Positions 18,548 through 27,804 of a DNA stretch of 64,000 nucleotides are shown here, one piece after another (the stretch's first letter is position 1; each line of letters starts with the position of its first letter). The stretch comes from Rhodopirellula sp. (GTDB lineage: Bacteria; Planctomycetota; Planctomycetia; Pirellulales; Pirellulaceae), in assembly GCA_002701385.1 (NCBI GenBank), contig NZVD01000007.1:1-64000 (forward strand). The letters run 5' to 3'. The notes under the pieces are model-generated. The model saw only the letters and a program-made list of their open reading frames with translations. It had not been told where the DNA came from and did no database searches. The translations under genes and the position numbers were made by a program.

Positions 18548-19174
18548 ATGAATCAGCCACAATCCTGGATTGAAGGACGATTTGAAGAAAACGTGATGGT
18601 GACGACCGTCGAACAGGCAGTTAACTGGGCGCGTGAATCCAGTATTTGGCCGATGACATTCGGGCTTGCCTGTTGTGCCATCGAGATGATGGCATCTGGA
18701 GCGAGTCGGTATGACATGGATCGCTTTGGAGCAGGTGCTTTCCGAGCGACCCCTCGTCAGGCTGACCTGATGATTGTAGCGGGAACAGTGACCTACAAAA
18801 TGGCTAGTCGGGTCCGTCGGTTGTATAACATGATGCCTGATCCGAAATTCGTGATTGCGATGGGGGCTTGTACCGTTGGTGGCGGTCCTTATTTCAAATG
18901 GGGATATCACGTCGTCAAAGGTGTTGATCTGGTTGTTCCAGTCGATGTTTATGTACCAGGCTGCCCTCCTCGTCCGGAATCACTGCTTGAAGGGCTTATG
19001 CGAATTCAGGATAAGATTCGAGGACGCCGTATTGCTAAGAAACAAGGTTCAGGTTCCAGCACCTTCGCCAAGGGTGTGAAAGTAGCTGACGAATTACCAA
19101 TCCCTCATCACACCGGGTTTGTTGCAGCTCCTGGCGATAACGATCTGGTTTTTGACCATCAGAAAGTCAAATAA
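18548..19174 (+). CDS. nuoB: NADH-quinone oxidoreductase subunit B (orphan, within suf operon)
   Basis: A 208-residue NuoB/PSST homologue, the complex I subunit holding cluster N2 next to the quinone site. All four cluster Cys are present: C42-C43 in [11 protein letters not shown]108 in MGACTVGGG and C139 in PGCPPRPE. No other nuo gene is nearby; it lies between sufR and sufC in the same direction. Two hairpins separate it from sufC. Complex I genes are normally clustered, so this is an unusual site. Coexpression with the Fe-S assembly machine would make sense for an Fe-S protein, but that is inference. It could also be a second copy used with a different partner. Confidence 0.93.
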   Translation: MNQPQSWIEGRFEENVMVTTVEQAVNWARESSIWPMTFGLACCAIEMMASGASRYDMDRFGAGAFRATPRQADLMIVAGTVTYKMASRVRRLYNMMPDPKFVIAMGACTVGGGPYFKWGYHVVKGVDLVVPVDVYVPGCPPRPESLLEGLMRIQDKIRGRRIAKKQGSGSSTFAKGVKVADELPIPHHTGFVAAPGDNDLVFDHQKVK

Positions 19175-19189
19175 CTTTAGAGGCTTTTT

Positions 19190-19246
19190 AGGCCTGGCAA
19201 CAGCAGGCCTCCATCGACTACTAATTTGCCGCTTAACAAGAAGCGG
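19190..19246 (+). promoter_or_regulatory. Two tandem hairpins in the nuoB-sufC gap
   Basis: Hairpin 1 has arms AGGCCTG (19190-19196) and CAGGCCT (19204-19210). Hairpin 2 has arms CCGCTT (19229-19234) and AAGCGG (19241-19246). Neither is followed by a T-run. Two structures in a 107-bp gap inside an operon suggest differential mRNA stability or partial termination between nuoB and sufC. Confidence 0.4.
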
Positions 19247-19281
19247 AACGAGTCATAAGTGCACTCAAAACGGAAGAAAGA

Positions 19282-20085
19282 ATGACACACGTTCTTAAAA
19301 TTGAAAATCTTCAGGTAGCAGTGGAAGGTAAACCAATCCTTCGCGGCGTGGATCTTGAAATTAAGCATGGTGAAACGCATGCTTTAATGGGGCCTAACGG
19401 GTCCGGTAAAAGCACCTTGGGTCAGGCCATTATGGGGCACCCTAAGTATGAAGTAACTGGTGGGACGATCACACTTGATGGCGAAGACCTGCTGGAAATG
19501 GAGCCGGATGAACGAGCACGTGCTGGAATGTTTATGGCATTCCAACGTCCCGTGGCAATTCCCGGAGTAAAAATGGCAGATTTCCTGCGACACTCCACTA
19601 CCAACGTTCGTAATCCAGAACGTAAAGAAGGGGAAGACCTGATTCCGATGAAGGATTTTCGTCGTGAATTGAAAGATAAGATGCAGCAACTCCAAATGGA
19701 TATGGAGTTTGCCCGGCGATACGTTAATGACGGTTTTTCCGGCGGCGAAATGAAGCGAGCTGAAATCCTTCAATTGGCGATGTTACAGCCCAAGTTTGCG
19801 ATCTTGGATGAAACGGACAGTGGTCTGGATGCGGACGCAGTACGTTTGGCTAGTGAGAGTATCGCTGATATCGGCCGCGAAAAAATGGGGCTTTTGATTA
19901 TCACACATCACGACAAGCTACTTGTGCACAACCCACCGGAATTTACTCACGTTATGTTGGGTGGTCGATTGGTGGAAACAGGTGGTTCGGAGTTGGCGGA
20001 AGAGTTGCATGCCAATGGATACGAACGTATTCGCGCTGCATATCCTGAAGCCGAGGCTGAAAACCTAGCGATGGCTGGGGAATAA
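19282..20085 (+). CDS. sufC: SufC, ATPase of the SUF Fe-S scaffold complex
   Basis: A 267-residue ABC-type ATPase that drives cluster assembly on SufB-SufD. Walker A is GPNGSGKST (37-45), signature FSGGE (152-156), Walker B FAILDE (172-177) followed by TDSGLDADA, and the switch His is in IITHHDKL. This set is diagnostic for SufC among ABC proteins. It is followed 40 bp later by sufB with its own purine-rich start region. Confidence 0.97.
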   Translation: MTHVLKIENLQVAVEGKPILRGVDLEIKHGETHALMGPNGSGKSTLGQAIMGHPKYEVTGGTITLDGEDLLEMEPDERARAGMFMAFQRPVAIPGVKMADFLRHSTTNVRNPERKEGEDLIPMKDFRRELKDKMQQLQMDMEFARRYVNDGFSGGEMKRAEILQLAMLQPKFAILDETDSGLDADAVRLASESIADIGREKMGLLIITHHDKLLVHNPPEFTHVMLGGRLVETGGSELAEELHANGYERIRAAYPEAEAENLAMAGE

Positions 20086-20125
20086 ATACTGACCTTTATC
20101 CCGCATATTAGCGGAGAAAAATATT

Positions 20126-21547
20126 ATGGCAACTGATATCACTCCTGATAAAAATGCTGAAGCCGAGTCAATTGGTGAAATTAATAAATATGATTTCCGT
20201 ACGGAAACCGAAGCTGTATTTAAATCCCAGAAGGGCCTGAACGAAGAGATCGTTCGTCAGATTTCGGCAATGAAAGAAGAGCCGGAATGGATGCTCGAAT
20301 TTCGACTGAAAGCATTGGAGATTTTTGAAAGTAAGCCCATGCCGGAATGGGGTGGGGATATTGATATCAACTTTCAGGATATTTACTACTATCTTAAGCC
20401 GACGGACGGGCAGGAAAAGAGCTGGGACGATGTTCCGGAAGAAATCAAGGAAACATTTGATCGTCTGGGGATTCCCGAAGCAGAAAGGAAATTCCTGGCA
20501 GGCGTTAAGGCTCAGTTTGAGAGTGAAGTGGTCTATGGAAGTGTCGCTGAAGACTTAGAGAAGCAAGGCGTTATTTTTACCGATACCGATACTGCACTTA
20601 AAGAGCATCCGGAGCTGTTGCGAGAGTATTTCGGTACGATCATTCCATCAGAAGACAATAAGTTTTCGGCATTGAATTCAGCTGTTTGGTCAGGTGGGTC
20701 TTTTATCTATGTTCCACCCGGAGTGAAGATCGAGTTTCCTTTGCAGGCGTACTTCCGTATTAATGCTCAAAACATGGGACAGTTCGAACGGACTTTGATC
20801 ATCGTTGATGAAGGGGCAGAAATTCACTACGTCGAAGGCTGTACTGCACCGATGTATAGCAGCGATAGCTTGCATTCAGCGGTTGTCGAAGTAATCGTTA
20901 AGAAGAACGCCCGTTGTCGTTACACCACCATTCAAAACTGGGCAAATAACATCTACAACCTGGTAACGAAACGAGCCGTCTGTTATGCCGATGCTACGAT
21001 GGAATGGGTTGATGGTAATCTGGGTAGTCAATTGACGATGAAGTACCCTGCAGTCTATATGCTTGAACCTGGTGCACACGGGGAAATCCTGTCCATCGCG
21101 TTTGCTGGTAATGGGCAGCATCAGGACGCAGGGGCGAAGCTGGTTCATGCCGCACCTCACACGACCGGACAGATTATCTCGAAATCGATTTCTAAAAATG
21201 GTGGTCGTAGTAGCTATCGAGGGTTAGTACGTGTGGAAGAAGGGGCGACTCACGCCAAAAATAACGTGGTGTGTGATGCCTTGATTCTGGACCCTGAAAG
21301 TCGTAGTGATACCTACCCCTACATCGAAATTATGGAGCAGGATGTTTCGATCGGTCATGAAGCAAGTGTGTCTAGAATCGGTGAAGAGCAGTTGTTCTAT
21401 CTGACAAGTCGCGGTCTTTCGGAAACAGAAGCCAGCGCGATGATTGTCAACGGGTTTATTGAACCTCTGGTTAAAGAACTGCCGATGGAGTATGCCGTGG
21501 AATTGAACCGGCTAATCCAGCTCCAAATGGAAGGCTCGGTCGGCTAA
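20126..21547 (+). CDS. sufB: SufB, Fe-S cluster scaffold
   Basis: A 473-residue scaffold on which [4Fe-4S] clusters are built, partner of SufC and SufD. Typical features are the N-terminal helical part, [13 protein letters not shown], the beta-helix core and the C-terminal SufC-binding stretch ([20 protein letters not shown]). No cysteine desulfurase (sufS) or SufU/SufE gene is in the window, so sulfur donation depends on genes elsewhere. Length is normal. Confidence 0.97.
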   Translation: MATDITPDKNAEAESIGEINKYDFRTETEAVFKSQKGLNEEIVRQISAMKEEPEWMLEFRLKALEIFESKPMPEWGGDIDINFQDIYYYLKPTDGQEKSWDDVPEEIKETFDRLGIPEAERKFLAGVKAQFESEVVYGSVAEDLEKQGVIFTDTDTALKEHPELLREYFGTIIPSEDNKFSALNSAVWSGGSFIYVPPGVKIEFPLQAYFRINAQNMGQFERTLIIVDEGAEIHYVEGCTAPMYSSDSLHSAVVEVIVKKNARCRYTTIQNWANNIYNLVTKRAVCYADATMEWVDGNLGSQLTMKYPAVYMLEPGAHGEILSIAFAGNGQHQDAGAKLVHAAPHTTGQIISKSISKNGGRSSYRGLVRVEEGATHAKNNVVCDALILDPESRSDTYPYIEIMEQDVSIGHEASVSRIGEEQLFYLTSRGLSETEASAMIVNGFIEPLVKELPMEYAVELNRLIQLQMEGSVG

Positions 21548-21650
21548 ACACTACGGGATCTTGCCGTAAGTGACATTACTAAGTCCTATACTATGATGCT
21601 GAACAGATGTAAGTCGGTTGGCACTTTGAGAAAACAGATAAAGTAGATTC

Positions 21651-22952
21651 GTGACGCAATTAGGTTTTGATACCGAGGGTTTTCAGTCTTTCCTGTCGGC
21701 TAGACAGGAGCCTGAATGGGTAACGGCACAACGCAATGATGCGTGGAGCCAGTTTGACGAACAACCGTGGCCGACTCGCCAAGATGAAGAATGGATGAGG
21801 ACTGACATTCGGTTGTTTAAACTGGATAAATTCTCGATGCCAAGCTCCGATCAGGTTGATGGCTTTGATCAAATCAGTCCCCTGCTCTCTGCCGGCGTTG
21901 ATTTAGGTGGTTCGGTTCACAGTCACAATGGTATTTGTGTCTCTGAATCTTTTGCTGATGACCTGAAGCAACAGGGGATCGTCTTTGGAAGCTTGGACTC
22001 ACTGGTGACTGAGCATAGTGACTTACTGGAATCAACTCTGCTTCGTGCCGCCTTTGACCGTGAAGACCGTTTCGCAGCTTTGCATGCTTCGTGCTGGACA
22101 GGCGGGCAATTCCTGTTTGTTCCCCGTGGTGTTCATGTAGAACAGCCCTTTCATGTGCTTTCGTCTTTGTCCGATGGAGGTGTCGATTTAGGACACACCA
22201 TTGTTGTTCTGGAAGATGGGGCGAGTGCGACTCTATTAGCAGAAACTGCCAGTAGTACAGAAGAGGCCGAAGGCCTCCATTGTGGTGCGATCGAGTTGAT
22301 TATCGGCGACCGAGCCAATCTGCGTTATGTAAATCTGCAGAACTGGGGTCAACGAGTCTGGCACTTTGCTCGTCAAAAAGCCGTCGTAGGACGTGATGCT
22401 CATTTGCAATGGACAAGTGCAGCGATGGGATCCCGACTCTCTAAAGTGAATCAGCATGTAGTGTTGAATGGTGAAGGCGCCCAGTCTCAGATGAATGGTG
22501 TGTTGTTTACAGAAAACAAACAACATCTGTCTTACCACACTCAGCAGTATCATAAAAAAGCCAATTGCTATAGCGACTTTCTATATAAAGCAGCATTGCA
22601 GGATAAATCTCACACTGTGTGGCGTGGAATGATCAAGGTCGATGAAGAAGCTCAGCAGACCGATGGCTACCAGCGTAACGATAACCTATTGCTTTCAAAT
22701 AGTTCCCGAGCGGATTCTATCCCCGGTCTGGAGATCGAAGCGGATGATGTCCGGTGTACGCATGGAAGCACAACAGGCAAAGTAGATGAAGAGATGATCT
22801 ATTACGCCCAGTGTCGTGGCTTTACGCGTAAAGAAGCTATGCGGCTTATCGTTACCGGTTTCTTCCAGCAAATTTTTGATCGTATCACTATCGAAAGTGT
22901 ACGGGATGCTCTCGGCCTGGCGATTGCTCGCCGAGTAAGAGACTACGAATAA
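21651..22952 (+). CDS. sufD: SufD, Fe-S scaffold partner
   Basis: A 433-residue SufB paralogue that forms SufBC2D. It has the family block CWTGGQFLFVPRGVHV and the C-terminal SufC-binding region GKVDEEMIYYAQCRGF. The start is GTG at 21651. It follows sufB after 103 bp and precedes the Rieske gene by 16 bp. Confidence 0.95.
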   Translation: MTQLGFDTEGFQSFLSARQEPEWVTAQRNDAWSQFDEQPWPTRQDEEWMRTDIRLFKLDKFSMPSSDQVDGFDQISPLLSAGVDLGGSVHSHNGICVSESFADDLKQQGIVFGSLDSLVTEHSDLLESTLLRAAFDREDRFAALHASCWTGGQFLFVPRGVHVEQPFHVLSSLSDGGVDLGHTIVVLEDGASATLLAETASSTEEAEGLHCGAIELIIGDRANLRYVNLQNWGQRVWHFARQKAVVGRDAHLQWTSAAMGSRLSKVNQHVVLNGEGAQSQMNGVLFTENKQHLSYHTQQYHKKANCYSDFLYKAALQDKSHTVWRGMIKVDEEAQQTDGYQRNDNLLLSNSSRADSIPGLEIEADDVRCTHGSTTGKVDEEMIYYAQCRGFTRKEAMRLIVTGFFQQIFDRITIESVRDALGLAIARRVRDYE

Positions 22953-22968
22953 ACACAAGGGAAAAACC

Positions 22969-23286
22969 ATGGCTGATTATGTCAAGGTTCTGAATGTCGC
23001 CGAGTTAGACGACCCTGGTAAAATCATTCTGGAAGTAGATGACCGAATCGTTGTTCTGGTACACGTCAATGGTTTGTTTTATTGCATTGACGATGTCTGC
23101 ACTCATGACGATGGACCGTTGTCGGATGGGGAACTAGATGGATGTGATTTAATCTGTCCTCGTCACGGTGCCAGATTCGATGTTTGTACCGGACAGGCTA
23201 AATCACTGCCGGCCACACGGCCAACGGCAAGTCATGAAGTGAAGGTTGAAAACGGCGAAGTCTTTGTTAAGGTATGCGAAGACTAA
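22969..23286 (+). CDS. Rieske [2Fe-2S] ferredoxin
   Basis: A 105-residue soluble Rieske protein of the NirD or dioxygenase-ferredoxin type. Ligands are C44-x-H46 (CTH) and C63-x2-H66 (CPRH). Such small ferredoxins commonly sit in suf operons of Gram-positive bacteria and others, where their partner is unclear. It starts 16 bp after sufD and is clearly in the same transcript. A preceding GGGAAAAACC region can serve as ribosome-binding site. Confidence 0.93.
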   Translation: MADYVKVLNVAELDDPGKIILEVDDRIVVLVHVNGLFYCIDDVCTHDDGPLSDGELDGCDLICPRHGARFDVCTGQAKSLPATRPTASHEVKVENGEVFVKVCED

Positions 23287-23317
23287 AATACAAGAGTATG
23301 TTGGGAGTTTAGATGCG

Positions 23318-23641
23318 ATGGCGTTAACTGAAGATCACGTGCGTGAAGAGCTTAAGAAAGTAATTGACCCTGAGCTGTTTGTGAACATTGTTGATTTGGG
23401 ATTGATCTATGACGTCAATTTCGAGCCCAATGAAGAAGACGACTCGAGAAAAGATGTCAAAATTGACATGACGATGACCAGCCCGATGTGCCCCGCGGGG
23501 CCCCAATTAATTGCTAATAGTAAGCAGGTCGTGTCGGCTATCGAAGAAGTCGCTGAAGTTGAGGTAAAGATAGTCATGGATCCTCCCTGGACTCCGGACT
23601 GTATGACCGAAGATGCCCGGGATCAGTTAGGTATCTTCTAA
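23318..23641 (+). CDS. sufT: SufT/MIP18-family Fe-S assembly protein (DUF59)
   Basis: A 107-residue protein of the MIP18/DUF59 family, with KVIDPELFVNIVDLGLIYDV near the start and MTMTSPMCPAGP including the conserved reactive Cys. SufT-type members help cluster maturation or carry-over to target proteins. The ATG at 23318 has GGGAG 10 bp before it; the frame is open further up, overlapping the Rieske gene, but there is no reason to start there. It is the last gene of the suf series. Confidence 0.9.
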   Translation: MALTEDHVREELKKVIDPELFVNIVDLGLIYDVNFEPNEEDDSRKDVKIDMTMTSPMCPAGPQLIANSKQVVSAIEEVAEVEVKIVMDPPWTPDCMTEDARDQLGIF

Positions 23642-23657
23642 ACGGCGGATCTTCTGG

Positions 23658-24689
23658 ATGAGAGTCTATTTGTATGAGATGGTTTCAGGTGGTGGCGCTC
23701 TGCTACCAGCAGCCATCACCGCAGAGGATACCGGTCTTGCCGACATCAACGATTTCCATGATGTAGTTACATTAATCTCTGATGGAAGCCAAATGCTAGA
23801 ACAGCTGGTCGAGTTGTTTTTGTTGATGCCTGGTGTTGAAGTTTGGGTGTCTGTCGATAGCCGCTTGAAACAGTTCGGACAGCAACTGAAGGAGCGAACG
23901 GGGGCAGACGGAAATCAACCGTTTGTACTCTATGCTGATCCGCAAACCCCATGGGCTGTTTTTGAAGAGTGTTGCCGCGGCGCGGATTGGACGCTGATCG
24001 TCGCTCCCGAATTAGGTGGATTGCTGGAAGATGCATGTGGACGCTGCGTTGTATCAGGAGGGAGATTGCTTGGCTCCGGGTTGAAACTGAGGCAGTTAGG
24101 GATCGACAAGCAACGGCTCCATCTCTGGGCTGACAACCACGATATCCCAATGCCTCCCTGGGGAATCGCGGAGGCCGGGGCCACGAATTTTAATTGGTCC
24201 ACTTCTAAGACGCTTGTTAAACCTATTCAAGGAACAGGTGGCGTCGGCATTCGAGTTGTAGGCGACTCGCTTCCCCCGGACGGTAAATGGCTCCTTGAGA
24301 CGATTGTTCCGGGGATTCCTGTGAGTGTGGTGGCTAATCTGACAAAAGAAGAGGCCGTTTTGTTACCTCCATGCCATCAGGTTCTCGGCGGCAACGGTGG
24401 GTATGAGTATCTGTCTGCCGAATTATTGGAACATGAAGGACACCAACAAAGGGCATGGGAATTATCGCGACGTGTGCTCGACGCATTACCCTTGGATGGT
24501 TCATCCGGTTGGATCGGGCTGGATTTAATACTCGGAGACAACCGTGAAGAAGATTTTTTGATAGAAATCAATCCGCGAGTGACAAGCACGATTTCAGTTC
24601 TGTCCGAATTAGAGTCGTTCGTCCCGGATCAGTGGAGTAGATCGACAAATCTTACGGAACTGATGTCGGAAGCAATGAGCGGAAAGTGA
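23658..24689 (+). CDS. ATP-grasp ligase, MfnD-like (tyramine-glutamate ligase type)
   Basis: A 343-residue ATP-grasp enzyme. It begins MRVYLYEMVSGGG and has the ATP-binding lysine in KTLVKPIQGTGGVGIRVV and metal ligands in IGLDLILGD and LIEINPRVT. In archaea the MfnD family joins glutamate to tyramine in methanofuran synthesis, and related ORFs in methylotrophic bacteria and planctomycetes accompany tetrahydromethanopterin C1 genes. The next two genes on the opposite strand resemble MfnE and MfnF, which strongly supports this reading. The start is 16 bp after sufT, so it may be expressed with the suf operon. Its 3' end overlaps the mfnE-like gene by 61 bp. Confidence 0.75.
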   Translation: MRVYLYEMVSGGGALLPAAITAEDTGLADINDFHDVVTLISDGSQMLEQLVELFLLMPGVEVWVSVDSRLKQFGQQLKERTGADGNQPFVLYADPQTPWAVFEECCRGADWTLIVAPELGGLLEDACGRCVVSGGRLLGSGLKLRQLGIDKQRLHLWADNHDIPMPPWGIAEAGATNFNWSTSKTLVKPIQGTGGVGIRVVGDSLPPDGKWLLETIVPGIPVSVVANLTKEEAVLLPPCHQVLGGNGGYEYLSAELLEHEGHQQRAWELSRRVLDALPLDGSSGWIGLDLILGDNREEDFLIEINPRVTSTISVLSELESFVPDQWSRSTNLTELMSEAMSGK

Positions 24690-25240
24690 CGATCTACGTA
24701 TCCCGTTCGCGCTAATGTCTCCAATTCCTGTGTTGGAGCAAAAGTGGACTTAAGTAGGTGTAAATCCGCCTTGAACTTAATAGCAAAAGAGGCCGCGATC
24801 GAATCACTAGTGACGCACCAGGAGATTGGCAATCGGGGTAAACCTGATCCAGATTCATGCTGATTGAAAAATGGTAGTACCTCCAGTCCTTGAGTCGTTC
24901 CCGGTTGCACCAACGAAGCCAGTCGATTCATATCAATGAATTGCTCCTGCTCATTGCCATGGCAAGTCACGCCAAGCTTTTCGCATATTAGGCGGGTATT
25001 GCGGTCCATCACCTGAATGCTGTTGTAGTGGCATTCCTTATGTCGGAGATTGTATTGGAGTTGGTGTTGCCGAATGCGTTCAACTTCCAGGCCTCCACCG
25101 CAGATTAATAGATTGGAATGCTCGGTAAATTGTTCGAGATAGGCCTGAAGTCGCGGCAGGTAGTTGGTGGTGGTTAACAGGCTGCCACCAATTTTAATCA
25201 CATTGACCTTATTAATGACCTTGTTATTGACCTTGTTCAT
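24629..25240 (-). CDS. Amino-acid-kinase-family protein, MfnE-like
   Basis: A 203-residue kinase of the amino-acid kinase fold. KIGGSLL near residue 13, the ICGGG loop and WCVTSDSIAASFA match the MfnE type, which phosphorylates the aminomethylfuran phosphate intermediate in methanofuran synthesis. ATG at 25240 lies 1 bp after the stop of the mfnF-like gene. An upstream in-frame start at 25288 would overlap that gene and is less likely. The N-terminus contains a short repeated coding stretch (VNNKVINKVN). Its 3' end overlaps the opposite-strand ATP-grasp gene by 61 bp. Confidence 0.78.
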   Translation of the reverse strand: MNKVNNKVINKVNVIKIGGSLLTTTNYLPRLQAYLEQFTEHSNLLICGGGLEVERIRQHQLQYNLRHKECHYNSIQVMDRNTRLICEKLGVTCHGNEQEQFIDMNRLASLVQPGTTQGLEVLPFFNQHESGSGLPRLPISWCVTSDSIAASFAIKFKADLHLLKSTFAPTQELETLARTGYVDRHFPLIASDISSVRFVDLLH

Positions 25241-25241
25241 A

Positions 25242-26306
25242 TCACGGACTCGTTGCCAGTTCCTGTTGAAGTAATGCGGCGACAGCAAGTGCCGGACCTA
25301 CTCTGGAGACCTGCTGGTTGATGCCTGGCCAGAGGTCTGACAAATGAATCACGGGTATGTCTCCGGCCAGTTCCGTGATTAGGAAAGTAGCCTGGCCGAC
25401 TGCAATGATTGAATCTGGTTGGGAATTCAATTCAGCTAAAACCTTTTGCGTGGCAACGGTTAATAGGTCGAACACAGCTTGTCGGCTTTGTTGGACTAGT
25501 TGTTGTAGCTCCAAGTCGGTTAATAGCTCTGGGCATTGGCAAATCATTCTGGCCATCCGGCGTTGAGCATCCTGGCGGGTGGCCGGCTTGCCGTCTGCGG
25601 TTGAGGTGTTATGTGGCTGTTCTGCAACGTCTCCACTTAATAAAAAGACATCCAGTGTGGTAGCAAAAAGTTCACGCGCTACAGGAGTGTGGGTGTTATC
25701 TAAGTTGAATTCTGAAACCAGACTACAGATTGGCGTTCTTTCGACGCCGCAATACACAAGCTGTCCGGACTGTAAGCGAGTCAGGTCGTCGAGTGAATCT
25801 GTCGCGACCTCACCATCGACCAATGGAATGATATCTGTAGAAGTGGAACCGATGTCGATAAGTAGATGTGTATTATCCGGGACTAGTTGCCCACAGAGAT
25901 TTGCCATGGCATGCCAGTTAGAGGCGGCCAGTGTATGCCAGTTCTGACTTGCTTGCGTGGCAGTTCTCCATGAGCCGTCGGTGCCATAAAAGTAAATGGG
26001 AAATCTATCGCCGGCTGCCGTTTGGACGGCGGTGCAGATTGCGATCACTCCGGATTGCTTCGACGAAAAACAGTCTGCAAGCTCGCCGGTCATCGTGACC
26101 GCAATCGCGTCGATAACTGCATAGGCATGCTTGGATTTACAGTGGGCAATATACTCCCCAATCATGCCTTCCACAACGGTCGCTAATTCCTGATGCCGGC
26201 TCCACATTGGAAAAGGCTTTGTCTGGACATAGCTCCCGTCGTCAGAGGCCAGTTTAATATTGGCTCCTCCAATATCTAATCCGAGCACTCGTTGATCGGT
26301 CGTCAT
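25242..26306 (-). CDS. Hydantoinase/oxoprolinase-like C1-pathway protein, MfnF-like
   Basis: A 354-residue sugar-kinase/actin-fold protein of the group called H4MPT-linked C1 transfer pathway protein. It begins with LGLDIGGANIKLASDDG and has LIDIGSTSTDIIPL as second phosphate loop. The archaeal MfnF joins the aminomethylfuran diphosphate to glutamyl-tyramine. With the MfnE-like gene 1 bp downstream and the MfnD-like gene opposite, three consecutive steps of methanofuran-type synthesis are present. A strong terminator of the preceding gene isolates this pair. Confidence 0.8.
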   Translation of the reverse strand: MTTDQRVLGLDIGGANIKLASDDGSYVQTKPFPMWSRHQELATVVEGMIGEYIAHCKSKHAYAVIDAIAVTMTGELADCFSSKQSGVIAICTAVQTAAGDRFPIYFYGTDGSWRTATQASQNWHTLAASNWHAMANLCGQLVPDNTHLLIDIGSTSTDIIPLVDGEVATDSLDDLTRLQSGQLVYCGVERTPICSLVSEFNLDNTHTPVARELFATTLDVFLLSGDVAEQPHNTSTADGKPATRQDAQRRMARMICQCPELLTDLELQQLVQQSRQAVFDLLTVATQKVLAELNSQPDSIIAVGQATFLITELAGDIPVIHLSDLWPGINQQVSRVGPALAVAALLQQELATSP

Positions 26307-26360
26307 TTGAGGCGTACTTTCTTGTTTGGAGAGTGAATTTGCTCACATATACAAAGCTAC

Positions 26361-26391
26361 AAAAAAAAACCTCCTCGGTACACCGAGGAGG
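26361..26391 (-). terminator. Intrinsic terminator of the DUF1598 gene
   Basis: On the minus strand, CCTCCTCGG, a 4-nt loop and CCGAGGAGG (26370-26391) are followed by nine T (26369-26361). It lies 46 bp after the gene stop. Confidence 0.93.
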
Positions 26392-26436
26392 CCTTGGATT
26401 GTAAAGAGGTTCTTACTCTCTAGTACCAGCGACTGG

Positions 26437-27804
26437 TTAGTTCCACCATTCTCCGGCTGAGTAAAGAGACTCTGCTTTCTCCCAGACTTTGCGAACTTCA
26501 GGGTTCAGCGTTGGGTTTTGAGCTGGAGATAAGTAATCGATATCAACACCACCAGAAGCGGTGACTACTAATCCTCTGGAAGTCTTAATGAAACTGGTTT
26601 GTGTACTAACCTGTCGTGGCGTATGCCAGGTTTCGGTTGCAATACTGCGTTGACGTCCAAGTAGATGTGGTAATTCAAGTTGGGCTGCCTGTTGCAGATT
26701 GTGATTGCGGATAACAGCTGCCGCGACACACATATCCATTACATTGCGAAGTTCTGTAAAGATGGGGTCTTCTTTGCCGAGTGCGTTGTAGCGTTCGGTC
26801 ATCATTTGAGCCCATTTTTCTGCTGCAGGATCTTTACCAGCAGCCCGTACTACTCCGTCCCCTTGATAGAGTTCGGATTCGGTCATGGCCTTCACGCCCT
26901 GTCCACGAATTTCCCAGGCAAGTCCTTGAGCATCCCGGGCAACGCTATCGTAATTACAGGCTAACCACCAGCGAGGATTTACATTAGCGTTCGTAACGCT
27001 TACTGAATTGCGAGCGGTGGAAATGAATCCAGGCAATACCTTGGAGTCATCCAATTCCATCGCAATTTGCTTCATGCGGATGTCGGCGGCGACTAGGATT
27101 CGAGCGAAATGAGTGTTTCCTGGAATGCCATTAATGGAGACGGATTGATTACCCATAGCTTGCTTTAGTTGAGCCCCTAGGATGTTCGGGTTACGAACAC
27201 CGGCTCGATTCAATCGATTCAGCGTGTTTTTGTAATTAACCAATCCCTGTTTGGTTGGGTCGATGGAACAGCTAATTCTTTCCGGACGGTCCGCGTTGAC
27301 AGCGCGTAGTGCACTGAGAAGATTATCCAGAAGTAAAACCGGTTGGCCCGTAGTCACGCCGACTACATTGGCCTTTTCGTCGATTTTCCAACCTTCGCCA
27401 GGACCTGCTAGGACAATGTCCTGTTGTTCAGGGTAAACAAAAACGTATTGAATACGTTGTAAACCAGCTAGATATTTGACGTCATCAGGTAGTGCACCCT
27501 GGTGATTGGCAACCGCTTCGGCAATGGCTGACTCGAGGCCACGTAGTGAAACCATACGCAATTCCGTCTTTGCCGCCATCTTTCCTTCTGCTGGTTTGAT
27601 CCGTTGACGCATTTCCTTCAGGAGCAACTTACGGCTTTCTGTATCCACATTGCTTACAACACCGTCAGCATTGATCGAAATCCCTCCCACGCTGTTGTTA
27701 CGGAAGAATCCGTTACCACCTGCGTAGACGAATTGGAAGGTAAAAGCGACAGCCATCAGGGCGATTACACCCGCGATGCGTTTATATGCACGATGACTCA
27801 CCAT
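26437..27804 (-). CDS. Secreted DUF1598-type protein
   Basis: A 455-residue protein with an N-terminal hydrophobic segment (11-28, ending FVYAGG), probably exported. The central part (PGEGWKIDEKANVVG, then ISCSIDPTKQG) matches my memory of DUF1598, a domain described from Rhodopirellula and planctomycetes, with no known function. It has a good AAGGAG ribosome-binding site and its own intrinsic terminator, so it is a monocistronic gene. The family assignment is from recollection of motifs, not a search. Confidence 0.75.
   Translation of the reverse strand: MVSHRAYKRIAGVIALMAVAFTFQFVYAGGNGFFRNNSVGGISINADGVVSNVDTESRKLLLKEMRQRIKPAEGKMAAKTELRMVSLRGLESAIAEAVANHQGALPDDVKYLAGLQRIQYVFVYPEQQDIVLAGPGEGWKIDEKANVVGVTTGQPVLLLDNLLSALRAVNADRPERISCSIDPTKQGLVNYKNTLNRLNRAGVRNPNILGAQLKQAMGNQSVSINGIPGNTHFARILVAADIRMKQIAMELDDSKVLPGFISTARNSVSVTNANVNPRWWLACNYDSVARDAQGLAWEIRGQGVKAMTESELYQGDGVVRAAGKDPAAEKWAQMMTERYNALGKEDPIFTELRNVMDMCVAAAVIRNHNLQQAAQLELPHLLGRQRSIATETWHTPRQVSTQTSFIKTSRGLVVTASGGVDIDYLSPAQNPTLNPEVRKVWEKAESLYSAGEWWN

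Noticed and set aside
25288..25288. Upstream start for the mfnE-like gene
   Set aside because: It would overlap the mfnF-like coding end by 47 bp, whereas ATG 25240 lies 1 bp after that stop and begins close to the kinase motif.
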